Shown: in pieces, positions 1-9,330 of the stretch | Layout: each line of letters starts with the position of its first letter | How positions within the stretch are numbered: the stretch's first letter is position 1 | DNA from: Chara braunii | Lineage: Eukaryota > Streptophyta > Charophyceae > Charales > Characeae | DNA: 27,802 nt | Direction: 5' to 3' | Assembly (NCBI GenBank): GCA_003427395.1 | Contig: BFEA01000517.1 | Coordinates: 748,483 to 776,284 of the forward strand | The notes under the pieces: model-generated | What the model was told of the DNA's origin: nothing | What the model saw: only the letters and a program-made list of their open reading frames with translations | Database searches by the model: none | Translations under genes and position numbers: made by a program

Positions 1-368
1 CTCGCTCAAAACAACACGATGCGAAGTCACCCGAAGTGCAAATGGAGTGCGTCCAAAACATTTAAACTTCAGCCCATGTCGGAAGGTCACATATCACACA
101 CGACATGAACACCACACGGACCCCACACGAACCCCGCACGAATCTCGAGACGCCGTTCCCGCAAGGGATTTTTCGTTGTGTGTTGTGCGGCGATGAGGCC
201 AGAAACGAGACAAAGGGGTGATTCGGGGCCTCGCGAGGCCTCACGAGTTCGGAGCTCGTTTCATCTCGTTTCTTTGCACCGTCCGATGAGCCCCTATATC
301 AAGCAACGCCCACAGCGGATGCCGAACGCGGTTTCCGCCACAATTTTATAAAGGTTGCTCCTTTTCCC
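1..368. other. Non-coding left edge, no gene seen
   Basis: No convincing reading frame is present; the only open frames are short, with no recognisable motif. A 14-bp perfect palindrome (GGCCTCGCGAGGCC) lies at 227-240. An 8-bp inverted pair (GAAACGAG / CTCGTTTC) surrounds it. A TATA-like TTTATAAAGG lies near 345-355, just upstream of the A-rich tract. It could belong to a promoter for the ORF at 777, but there is no independent support. Confidence 0.5.
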
Positions 369-544
369 AAAAAAAAAAAAAAAAAAAATCTAGGCAAAAA
401 AAAAAAAAGAAAAAAAAAGAAGGCAACCTTGAAGGCAGAAGGGCCAACCCTTGACAGTCAGAGAAAAAAAATGAGAATCTGAAAAAAAAGAAAAAAAGGA
501 AACAAAGGGAGGAAAAAAGGAAAAAAAAAAAGAAAAAAAAAAGA
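369..544. repeat. A-rich purine tract with a 20-A run
   Basis: An uninterrupted A run at 369-388 is followed by further A runs broken by G, and by purine-rich segments up to about 544. On the plus strand this resembles one or more retroposon poly(A) tails that have expanded as simple sequence. I cannot identify a retroposon body immediately to its left. Confidence 0.75.
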
Positions 545-776
545 GTCTCTTATCTCCTTTCTGATTCAACTTGTCATTGGGATTCCCTGCAGTACGAATT
601 ACCAAATGTGCAAAATGAGAATGAATCTTCCGCTGGAACATGGAAAGGAGAAAGATGAGAAAGACGAAGAGACAGCCATAATCAGGGCCCGTTGTGTTCG
701 GGGACGACAGTAGTGGGACCTCGCCCCCCAGTCGGTCCGGAGTCATAGGGAAGGAAACTCGGTTTTGAAGTTTGAA

Positions 777-1643
777 ATGTCGGCTCCAAACCACCCACAG
801 GAGGGAGCCTTCTCAGAGGAAGATAAAAGGAGAGTGAAGAAAATTCTGAATGAGTGTTACCAGAATGGAATCCTACCAAAGGCTTTTGCACCGGAAGTCG
901 TAGAGTCGGGAGAAGACTACGTGCGAGTGTTGGTCAACAAAAACTTTTTTGACGTCCAAGCGGAGTGGCTTAGAGAACATTCAGTGACAATCCACTTTGG
1001 AGATGACTCCACGTCCCTACCGGTCAAAGTGAAGAACAAATTAGTACGGATATACGAGGAGGGGTGGGCAAAGTCAGAGGCTGTCAATGCTCCTCCGAAG
1101 AGGGGGATATTTCGTAATGAAGGAAAAAATCTAGTTACATATGTAGCTAGTGCTAAAGAAATAGCCCAGTGGATGCCACGGAAAAAGCAAGACGCCATTG
1201 AATTGGAGAATAAGAGATACTCACTGACCTTCAAACCTTGGATGAACGAACCGGAGCTTTACGATTGGAATGAATCACCAAAATTCTCATTTTTTAGGGT
1301 TCGTGTGATTCAAGTCCCCATCTCAGTTCTTCCTCACTTACGAGGAGCAGTCGGCAAAGCATACGGAAAAGTTCTCCGTGCCGCCCCAGCGTTTGCAGAC
1401 CCAATCTCTCCCGACCTCTGGAATGTCAGGTTTGATTTGGTGTCGTCTGCTTGCGTGGCTTATAAAAAAACTTTGATTATAGATATGGAGGAGTACGGTT
1501 TTGTAGAACTGGATGTTGCCTGTGCAGATTCGTCATGGTGCAGGGTATGCAAGCATTTCTTTCATGAGGAGAATGATGCGATTTGCCCGCTAGCAGCGAA
1601 AAAGGATCCGAAAAAGAATCCGAAGTTGAACAATTTTTTTTAA
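777..1643 (+). CDS. LINE ORF1-like zinc-knuckle protein (element D), intact
   Basis: A 288-residue frame runs from the first ATG (777) to TAA (1641-1643) with no internal lesion. The residues just upstream are also open, but they lack an ATG. The N-terminal third is charged (EEDKRRVKKIL). The central and C-terminal part aligns by eye with the ORF1 of the LINE at 21708: NVRFDL is shared, followed by the knuckle. The knuckle at about 1536-1590 reads W-C-x2-C-x4-H-x6-C-P, a stretched form of the usual CX2CX4HX4C. Plant L1 ORF1 proteins are RNA-binding chaperones of the element RNP. That role is inferred from homology. After the knuckle the protein ends quickly in a lysine/asparagine tail that enters A/T-rich DNA. 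No middle ORF or ORF2 follows, so this is either a 3'-truncated copy or a solitary ORF1. It is the only intact retroelement frame of this type in the window. Confidence 0.7.
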   Translation: MSAPNHPQEGAFSEEDKRRVKKILNECYQNGILPKAFAPEVVESGEDYVRVLVNKNFFDVQAEWLREHSVTIHFGDDSTSLPVKVKNKLVRIYEEGWAKSEAVNAPPKRGIFRNEGKNLVTYVASAKEIAQWMPRKKQDAIELENKRYSLTFKPWMNEPELYDWNESPKFSFFRVRVIQVPISVLPHLRGAVGKAYGKVLRAAPAFADPISPDLWNVRFDLVSSACVAYKKTLIIDMEEYGFVELDVACADSSWCRVCKHFFHEENDAICPLAAKKDPKKNPKLNNFF

Positions 1644-1669
1644 TTTTAATTTAATTTTATTATTATATA

Positions 1670-2040
1670 TTTTTTTTTTAACAGAAACATTCACACCGGT
1701 GGTAGTGGTGCTGATAAGAGCAGACACCACTACCACTCGGGGAAAGGCTTCATCTATTGGTGGGGAGCATTACTTGCTGGAAAACGGGTCCAGCGTCCCA
1801 TGTACACATGATACAATGTGATCAGAAGCAACAAGAAGACAAGTCCTGCCGGCATTGATTACCCTGGAGACCAGGGGATTGACCAAGCAGGACACTGAGT
1901 ATACTTTGCCTATCAGAAGACACCCATATTGTGGGATTGACTGGGATTGACTGAGCAGGGTCGGGGTAGGGAACCTCTTCACCTCATACACGGCGCCAGA
2001 TAATTACTGTTATTTACTAGCTCCTCTACCCCCTACCAAC
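1670..2040 (-). mobile_element. 3' end of an unidentified minus-strand retroposon (copy 1)
   Basis: A T run at 1670-1679 reads as a poly(A) tail on the minus strand. About 100 bp upstream of that tail (plus coordinates near 1775-1800) is a 24-bp block containing GGACGCTGG and CCCGTTT. It matches 22 of 24 bases with a block just inside the poly(T) at 27039. A looser match continues beyond it. This pattern fits the 3' untranslated end of one retroposon family. No coding remnant is visible and the right boundary is approximate. The interval also contains a 10-bp tandem duplication (GGGATTGACT) near 1933-1955. Confidence 0.4.
1699..1736. repeat. Perfect 12-bp hairpin
   Basis: GTGGTAGTGGTG (1699-1710) and its exact reverse complement (1725-1736) are separated by a 14-nt loop. 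It lies in the 3' part of the retroposon end at 1670-2040. It could be a structural element of that RNA. The copy at 27039 has no matching hairpin. Confidence 0.7.
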
Positions 2041-2116
2041 TCCCGAGAACTGTCGACTGCGAACCCATTCAACCGCCGAACCACTGTATTTCTACCAAAA
2101 ATTGAGAATAAACAGG

Positions 2117-3061
2117 GGATTCGTGAAAACCTCACAATCGGAGAAAACCTAACAATTTTTATAGAATGAAAAAGTAAAAGTCAAAATGTTATTTTTTACA
2201 GAAAAAGAGAGCGTTTTTAATCATTTTGCGATAAAGGAGGCAAAAAATCAGGTGAAAATTCCAGCGTTTCTCAAAATGTGCAAGAAAACTCTTCCTTGCA
2301 AAATGTTTCTATATGACTACAAGTCATTTTTTGTAGATTGCCAAAAAAACAAAGTTCAAACAGGATAATTTTTAAGGATGACAAGGCAAACTTGAAAGAT
2401 GTTAAAAAAACCGTGTTTTGGTGAATACTCATTTATAGGACTATAAGTCAGTTTCCTCAGTTAGGTAAAAGCCAAACTCTGCACAAAATAATTTATAGGA
2501 CTATAAATCACTTTTGAACTTAACAATAAAACCCTTATAAAAAAATATATGTCATTTAAAATAAGAATACAAACAACTTTTGCCTCGGAGACACCTTGAA
2601 ATTCTTAGCTAAACATGAGTTTAAAATAAAAATATCGAAAAAAAAAATAAAACAAATAATAAAAAATCATATATTCGCCCATGTATGGGAAACCATGTTC
2701 AAGCGAACGTATTCACGAATAGGAGAATATGTTTGCGCGTTCGGAAAACCCCCGAATAAATTCATCATGCTACACATCTTATAAGACTATAAACACAATT
2801 TTTTTGGATAACAAAAAATCAGGATATTTCAGTTCTTGAACCTACGGTGCTTCACCAGGTCGTGATTTTCTATAAAAAACCCGCTTTTTTTCTCGCCCCC
2901 TCCAGTAGTTCGGAAAATTTAATTTTCTGTTCTTTTTTTTGCGGATGTTTCACTTCACGTAGAATTTTGTTCCTAGAGGAGACCTGAAAAACGTACTATC
3001 ATAATCTTGAATAGATTTCATGCAAACCTAACAATTTGTTTTGTTAGGTTTTCACGAATCC
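2117..3061. mobile_element. Non-autonomous TIR element, about 945 bp, AT-rich
   Basis: The left end (2117-2137) and the reverse complement of the right end (3041-3061) agree at 20 of 21 positions, starting GGATTCGTGAAAACCT. Weaker similarity continues about 9 bp outward on both sides. The subterminal word AAACCTAACAA recurs inside both ends (about 2145-2155 and 3024-3034). At the right end the two copies form a local hairpin. The interior is AT-rich with only short frames and no transposase. This is the structure of a MITE-like or deletion-derived DNA transposon. I could not find a clear target-site duplication, so the superfamily is unassigned. Confidence 0.6.
2310..2797 (+). repeat. Dispersed motif TATAGGACTATAAGTCA inside the TIR element
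   Basis: A word close to TTTATAGGACTATAARTCA appears at 2432-2450 and 2492-2510. Degenerate forms appear at about 2310-2326 and 2778-2797. The two best copies are 60 bp apart and differ at one base. The core TATA-GGAC-TATA is partly symmetric. Repeated internal words of this kind are known as transposase-binding sites in some DNA transposons. That role is an inference here. Confidence 0.5.
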
Positions 3062-3270
3062 TATGTTAATGTCTGAAGTCAACAAGGACAGTGGCAGTGA
3101 GGACTGCCAGCGGCCTCATTCCACACGACTTTTTATCTTTTTTCCTTCACTCCCCATAGGGGGAGCGCCAAGTTGAAAATATTCGAACTGATACTGACAC
3201 CTGTGGACTCCTACCCAGTCTCTCTCTTATCTTTCAACCCTCTCTCCCAAACCATTCCAGGCCAACTATA

Positions 3271-6200
3271 CTATTTAAGGGGGTGGGGGGAGAGATCGGG
3301 GAATTCATGGGCATGTTTCAATGGGATAGTTGCATCTATCTTTGTCCGGTTGTTGAACAGGAGCCGGTAGTCCCTAACTATTCCCTCCCCAGTTTCCTGT
3401 TCGCCTTTCCATTCCACTCTCCCTATCCTCCCCCCTTTGTCCCCCCCCAGCCAGCTGCATGAAAAGTTAAGGATCTTGCATTGAATATCTTGTTTTGAGA
3501 TTAACGTTTGTATCTGAGCTTTAGCAATTTTCCATTTTGCAGCGATCTCTGTTTGGATCTGTTGTTGAATACTGTCGACAAAGTCCGGACCATCTAGTCT
3601 TACATGTTCCATTTCATAGGTAGATCTCCGTCTCCAGAGGGCCCTGAGGACCGCCCTACGTCCCAGTTTGAACATGTTACTAGTGAACTCGTTCATCCCC
3701 ACTTCGGACCATACTTCACAGAGCAGGGCTTTCCAGTCCCACGGCTATGGAGCTAGTGTTTCTAATTGGCTCCAAATTCTATCCCACCATCTCCACAGCC
3801 AGATTGCTCTCGGGCACTGCACGAATATGTGCTTGATGGTTTCAGGTAATTTCCTGGATGGAAATGCATCAGTGTACAGTCTACACCATGGTAGAGCCTT
3901 TCCCATTTGCTCCAACCGTGTTCTATTTATGAGCCAGTCGTTGGTTGGGAGGCAGCGGTGCTATATCTGCCATTGCATCGAAGCAACATTTGCAGGCTTT
4001 TCTTTGACCAGATTAAACCAATTATTTGTCCTCAGGTCAGCTTTGCTCACATTCTGATGTCTCATCCACCGGCTCTCCACCTGGTCACGCAGGTTTATTC
4101 GTGTAGGTTGCTTTAACCGACAAGCCGTACAGAGATTGTGTAAATGTCCTGCCATTATTCGAAGGTGATGACCATTTCCACTCTCTCGGGTCAAAAGCCA
4201 GACATTGTACTGAAATTTGTGGAAGATAGGCTATCGACCGTTCTTTTTCCTGCAGAACTCTAATTCTAAATACCTCTTCTTTCGGGCATATCATTGTCTC
4301 CTCCGGGCACTTTTTTCGGGTTTTGTTGTTCCATCCCACCCGGTGGAGATCGACCTGCACCATTTCATTTGAGATATTTTGCATAATCTTGCCCACCTCC
4401 CCGGGATGTTCCTTGAAAGCTACCCAGTCCTCTTTTTGTAAAGAGGGGCCTTTCCTAAGGATCTTTCACCATTCCAGGGGGATTTTTCCTATCAAGGCCT
4501 CTAGAGACTCCGCCAGGTGGTGGCAATAGCGCAGTTTCCCCCTTAGTTGCCCCGGGCTGACCCACTCTCTATTGTCTGTGTCCCAAACGTCCTTGATCCT
4601 TGTTATTCCTTGTTTGACCCAGCTTCGCCAGGGTGTATCGCTGCAGTGGAGGGTCTGCCCCTTGAAGTCCACTAGCCATTTGTTCCCAAAGAGTGGTTGT
4701 CGAGCGACCTCTTCCCATCTTACAGGTGGGGTTTTATCCGGTAGGGGGAGACTCCTCCACACCCCCGGGAGAGCCGGCCAAAAGGCGTCATTCCATAGGT
4801 CCTCCCTCACTGCTTGTCTGGGGGAGGCAGGGGAGGGGTTGCCCTGTTGCATGGATTTTTTCTTGGGGATCGACCATCCTCTGTTCTCCAGCCACATTAG
4901 CGGGTCGCACTCCGCCGATGTTTGTGGTGCCAGGCGGGAGATCTATTCCAGTGCCAGCCCCCTTCATGGCGTCTCGGGACAGAATAGGAGCCTCTTGAGC
5001 CATTGTATTGCAAGGGCTCTAGTTTGTATCGTGGGGTCAATAATGCCCAGTCCGCCTTTATCTTTGGGTTGAATTATGGAGTGCCACGCCACCCTGCTGA
5101 TAACGTTCTGGTACTCATGGTTTCCTCTCCACAAAAAGGCAGCAATCTGGCGTTGCAAGGGGCAGAGGGCATTTCTATCTAGCGCCCAGATAGCCGATTT
5201 GTACCACAGAGTGGCAAGGACAACGTTGTTGACCACTAATGAGCGTCCAAATAGGGATGTGTGCTTATCCCGCCATTGGGTCATCTTCTCCAGCGGGGGT
5301 TTGGAGATTCATTCATTGTTCGTAGACTGTTTGCCTTCTCTTGTTAGTATGACCCCCAACACCCTAATTGGGGCAACCTGAGGGAACCATTTGACCTGAC
5401 CTTAGGGTGCTCCGGGGGTCTAACCCCCTGATGGTGGATCCACCATCTTTGAGTCTTGTTTCCCCAATTCACCGTCATGTCAGGAAGTTTGCAGAACAAG
5501 TCCATCATGTGCTGGATTCCGGTCATTGCCTCCCTTGATGCATCGACCATGAGAGTCAGGTCGTCTGCAAAGAGGGAGCACACCGGAATCGCTTCCTGCG
5601 GGATCGAGGATGCTTGTACTTTCTTGATTTCCTTGTGTGTTCTCAGGTTGGCGGCCAGGGCCTCCATGACTATGACGAAGAGGTAGGGGGCTATTGGGTC
5701 GCCCTGCCTCACCGACCTTTGGAGCTCAATGGGGGGGGCTAAGTTTTCATTTACCATTACCCTGGTCGTTGCGTTCTCATGTAGGATCCTTACCCATCGA
5801 CGAAAGCACTGATCAAAGTTAAGCTTTTCTAGGCACTTGTCCAGGAACAACCAATCCACATGGTCATATGCCTTTTCAAAGTTAATGAATATGATGGCTG
5901 CGTTGTGTTTTGACTGCCTTATAAGTTTAATCATTTCATTGACCAGGAGTATATTGTCTTGGATGTTCGTGCCTTGTATGAACCCCGTCTGGTCTGGGTG
6001 TATGATTTGCGTCATGACGGGCGTCAACCGATTTGCCAGGGCTTTCGCTATTAGCTTGTAGACCACAGTGAGTAGTGTGATAGGCCTGTAGTTTCGAATG
6101 TTATTTCTGTCCCCCTTCTTGTATAGGAGGGTTAGCACACCTTGGCTTACAATTTCCCCGGTGCGGCCTGTTTCCCAGACCTCGTGGAAGAAGTCCATAA

Positions 6201-7756
6201 GGTCTTGTGATATGCATGGCCACAGGGCCTCCCAAAACTCCTTAGGTAATCCATCAATACCTGGAGTCTTGTCCACTTCCATTTGTGTCTGGGCTGTCCA
6301 TATTTCTTCTTTTGTTAGAGGGTTGTCCAAGGCATCTCTCTGCTGGTCAGTGAACGCTCGGTTGAGAGGTTGGAGAAAGACATCAATTTCCTCCATGCGC
6401 TGCGTTGCCTCCCGGTTAGTGCACCCCGATGTGAACAGGGACTGGTAGAAGTCTCTAGCTATTTTAGTACACTCGGCTGTGGAGGTGTATAATGGACCCT
6501 GCGCGCGGGCGAGGTCCTCCAAGGCCTCAATTACAGTTTTCCCAGACCTAACTTTGGCCTTTGCGAAACATTTTGCCTCCATTGCGCCCTCTATGTTGTG
6601 CCTGGAGAGCCTCCCTCGGACTCTGGCTCCTTGCCATCGGTGCTCCATGTAGCCCAGAAGGCGGCTTCTAGCCCCTGAATGTCATTGGTGATCTGGAATA
6701 GTTTCTGGGCATCCGTTGTTACGTCTTCTTCTTGTTGAAGTTGTTGAAGTTGGAGTTGTAGGTTCATCTCTTCAGCGTGTCTTTGCTTCGCAAGAAGCTT
6801 CAAAAATTCATTGCACTTGCAGCCCAAAAAGGAAAGGCCGTTATTGAACCACGCAATGGGGTCACTTACCTGGTTTCTCTGGTCCTGCTAGAAAGACCAG
6901 ACATCCTTAAGGTAGACTTTAAAACGGTCAATTTTTAGGAGGGATGTATTCAGCTTATAAAAGCCCTTACCATGATCAGGTTTCTTCCTGAAGGAGAATA
7001 TGGCCATGCACATTGCATGATCCAGGCTAGGGTATGGGCTTCGGGGAAATATCTCTGCGATATGAAGAGCCCCTTGTATTTCCTCCGAGGTCAGAATCAG
7101 GTCTGTACGTGATTTCAAAGTTTTTTCCTGGCTGTTCCTGCAGAAGCATGTGAAACGGCGGTCCGTGGGGAAATGCCTTCTAAAAGTGTCAAAGAGGTTG
7201 AGTGATTGGAGCAATTCTGCAATACTTGTCGCATCGTCTTGCACATACTGGGGGTAGGGGGAGGGGATGCTCCATCTGTCCAGCCAGCGATCCGGGGCAG
7301 CGTTGAAGTCTCCCACCAGGATTGTCGGGATACCAACTAGCAGTTTCGTTTTAAGTGACTCCAGGGGGCGTACACATTTAGTATACTAACCACTTCCAAC
7401 TCCAAAATCGCAAGTAAGTAGATCCACCTGCCTTCCTCCTGGTCTGCTTCCCAATTTAGCATTTCCACCTTCGTGTTCGGGGGGAGCCAAATTGCCACGC
7501 CCCCACTGCCAGGTTTGGGGGCGTGGGCCCTGAAGGCCTGATACGGCCAGATTTCCTTGTGAATGTGGTTATGTGCCGGGTTGTTCATAAGGTGGGTTTC
7601 TTGCAGGCACACCACATCTGGCCACTCCCTCCCTTCCACCCCTCTGAGCTGGTCCACTATCGCTTGTTTTTTAGGCTGCTTTGCAAAAGCCAAACCATTA
7701 ACGTTCAAAGAGCGTAAGTCCAGGTCAGCTTGTCGTTTGCTGAGTTTCAGGGCCAT
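3271..7756 (-). pseudogene. LINE A ORF2: endonuclease-reverse transcriptase, broken
   Basis: The frame starts at an ATG at 7756. Endonuclease motifs follow in order: NVNG, CLQETH, NVYAP, GDFNAAPD (about 7310), SRTDLIL and a SLDH equivalent of SDH (about 7010-7030). The RT core at 6648-5344 shows GDRNNIRNYRPITLL, motif A FINFEKAYDHVDW (about 5905-5860), motif B SVRQGDPIAPYLF and motif C FADD (about 5555). The thumb-like block has WHSIIQPKDKGGLGI (about 5060). A zf-RVT-like segment ends HIFVQCPRAIWLW (about 3830-3790), and the final block has LRALWRRRS. Lesions seen include a frameshift near 7345, an in-frame TAG at 6888-6890, frameshifts near 6620 and 5390, an in-frame TGA near 5310, and more downstream. 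The first Asp of motif A, which normally binds the catalytic metal, is Asn (AAC, plus 5881-5883). ORF2 of this family nicks target DNA and performs target-primed reverse transcription; this copy cannot. Confidence 0.9.
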
Positions 7757-7844
7757 GTCCTTACCCTATATCGCATCAATCACATTCATTACTCTTCCTG
7801 AATCTATGGGACGCAGTTGTGCTCGTTTTGTTTTGTTACCCTCG

Positions 7845-7862
7845 TTTTTTTTTTTTTTTTTT
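7845..7862 (-). repeat. 18-nt poly(A) (minus strand) between middle ORF and ORF2 of LINE A
   Basis: Eighteen T on the plus strand read as an A run on the minus strand. It lies between the end of the middle ORF (about 7875) and the ORF2 ATG (7756). Elements B and C have overlapping ORFs at this place instead. It may be a simple A-rich spacer, or the scar of a small retroposon insertion. Confidence 0.6.
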
Positions 7863-7874
7863 AAAGAATGGTTG

Positions 7875-9214
7875 TCATTTCTCAGTGTCCAACAGGACAC
7901 CCTGCTGTAGCGTGTTGTTTCTTATCAGCTTGATTAGGAAGTCTCTGGTCTCTTCTGCCGACCAGAGGTCACCCGATTTTATCTTTAATATTGAAGGTCT
8001 TTTAGCGCTTCCTGGTCTAGCCAGCACAGGTCCTCTGTTTGTGTCTGATCATAGCGCAGGTAAAAATCCTTAATTGTCAGCCTATGGAGACCGTACGACA
8101 CCACCAAAGTTGAGGATGCCCCTTTGGGGAGTTGTTCGTTTATCAGTCGGGAGATCTCCGTCCCTCTTAGCGGCAGACCGTCCCCCCACGATATAAGCGA
8201 GAGGAAGAATGAGGAACGACCCATCATGGTTATTTCACCATGCGATGATGTCGGGGGGACGGAGAGGCCCACCTCCCATAATTTTTCTCTTCTCCTTACC
8301 GGAAGGAAGATAATACCCTTATTGGATGGCGGGGGGGCGGAGGGGGCTTGTGATAGCAGACACCGGAGTTTCTGTCTCCTACTGGTTAGTTCAGGCTCCG
8401 GGGGGTTTGGCGGGGGGGGCTCTTTTTCATCCTGAGGAGAGGGTGCTGACCAGGCTGGTAATGCCATGCATAGGCCCTTTTCTGTTTTTTCCAGTTCCCC
8501 CTTCCACCGGGCGACCTCCGTGCTGCATTGCTCCTGCCGTTGAGGGTGATTCTTTCTTTTGCTGTGGGTGCAGAGTTTGCCCCTTCCCCTTGTTCCCTTC
8601 CATTTGTGTGTCCTTGCTCTCTCCCCCAGCCTGTTGTGCTTGTTGTGCCTGCTCATTCTCACCGTTCCCCCGTCCCACAGTCCCCTTGTTTCCTTCCATT
8701 TGTACGACCATGCTCTCTCCCCCGGCCTTACTCCTTTCTTTGTCTTCCCCCTGGCCCACTGCTCCAGCCTGTTGTGTTTGTTGTGCCTGCACATTCTCAC
8801 CGTTCTCACCATTCCCCCGTCCCACAGTCTCCTTAGTTGGGGCGTCTCGTGCGTTTGTTTGGCTTCCTGTTCTGTGGCGCTAAACTGTGCCCCTGGTTGT
8901 TCCGCTCTTCCTTGGAGTTCCCCTCGCCCGTCGATCACTCCGTCTGGCATCTTTTCGTTCTTTTTTTCCTTTTCCTTGACTGTACTTATGTCATTCTTAT
9001 CTTGCTGTGGTTGTTGTTCAGCGGGGTGTTGCGGGGGGGGTTGGAAACGATTAAGGACAATGTGGAGGAACTTTTGACATATCTCGTGCCAATTTGCCCC
9101 CGCAGGGGGTCCGTGGGTCAGGCTGTTTTGCAAACTCGCACTACTATCGAGCATAGGGATAAGGGAGTCAGATTTGCCTTTAACATTGCTGTGTAAGCGC
9201 CCCAGATAAGGCAT
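7875..9214 (-). pseudogene. LINE A middle ORF (ORF1b), unknown function
   Basis: An ATG at 9214 opens a 409-residue frame to 7985. After a frameshift a further 35 or so codons continue to a TGA at 7875-7877 (SGDLWSAEETRDFLIKLI). The N-terminal two thirds are low complexity, charged, and contain an internal tandem repeat. Another frame over 8427-8825 is also open and looks like Q/G/E-rich coding, so the native frame there is uncertain. The last 130 residues (from about LPVRRREKLW) line up by eye with the middle regions of the LINEs at 13653-14621 and 22577-23364. The clearest match is the final block SAEETRDFL against SAQHISDWL and SATAIAEWL. I do not recognise this domain. Position suggests an accessory part of the RNP. 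Confidence 0.55.
8587..8834 (-). repeat. Imperfect tandem duplication in LINE A middle ORF
   Basis: Two copies of a unit of roughly 100 bp lie in tandem. They share CTCTCTCCCCC, the TTGTTGTGCCTGC block and TTCCCCCGTCCCACAGT. The second copy carries an extra insert of about 40 bp. In the 409-residue frame the repeat gives two copies of a segment with RHNKHNRL. Confidence 0.65.
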
Positions 9215-9330
9215 CCGCCCTAGATAAACTACCCACCATGCAAGGTTCTACCAAACCAATTGTTTTGGCAGTTAGACACCCTTAGATGAAAGAGTGGTAT
9301 TTCAAGCTTGGTAGCCCTATAGACACCGTC

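Noticed and set aside
390-794. A 134-codon minus-strand frame rich in Phe
   Set aside because: It is produced by translating the A-rich tract on the opposite strand.
8326-9196. Several plus-strand frames of 100-185 codons over the LINE A middle ORF
   Set aside because: They are antisense shadows of a low-complexity minus-strand coding region and are rich in P, C, S and L because of the repeated pyrimidine tracts.
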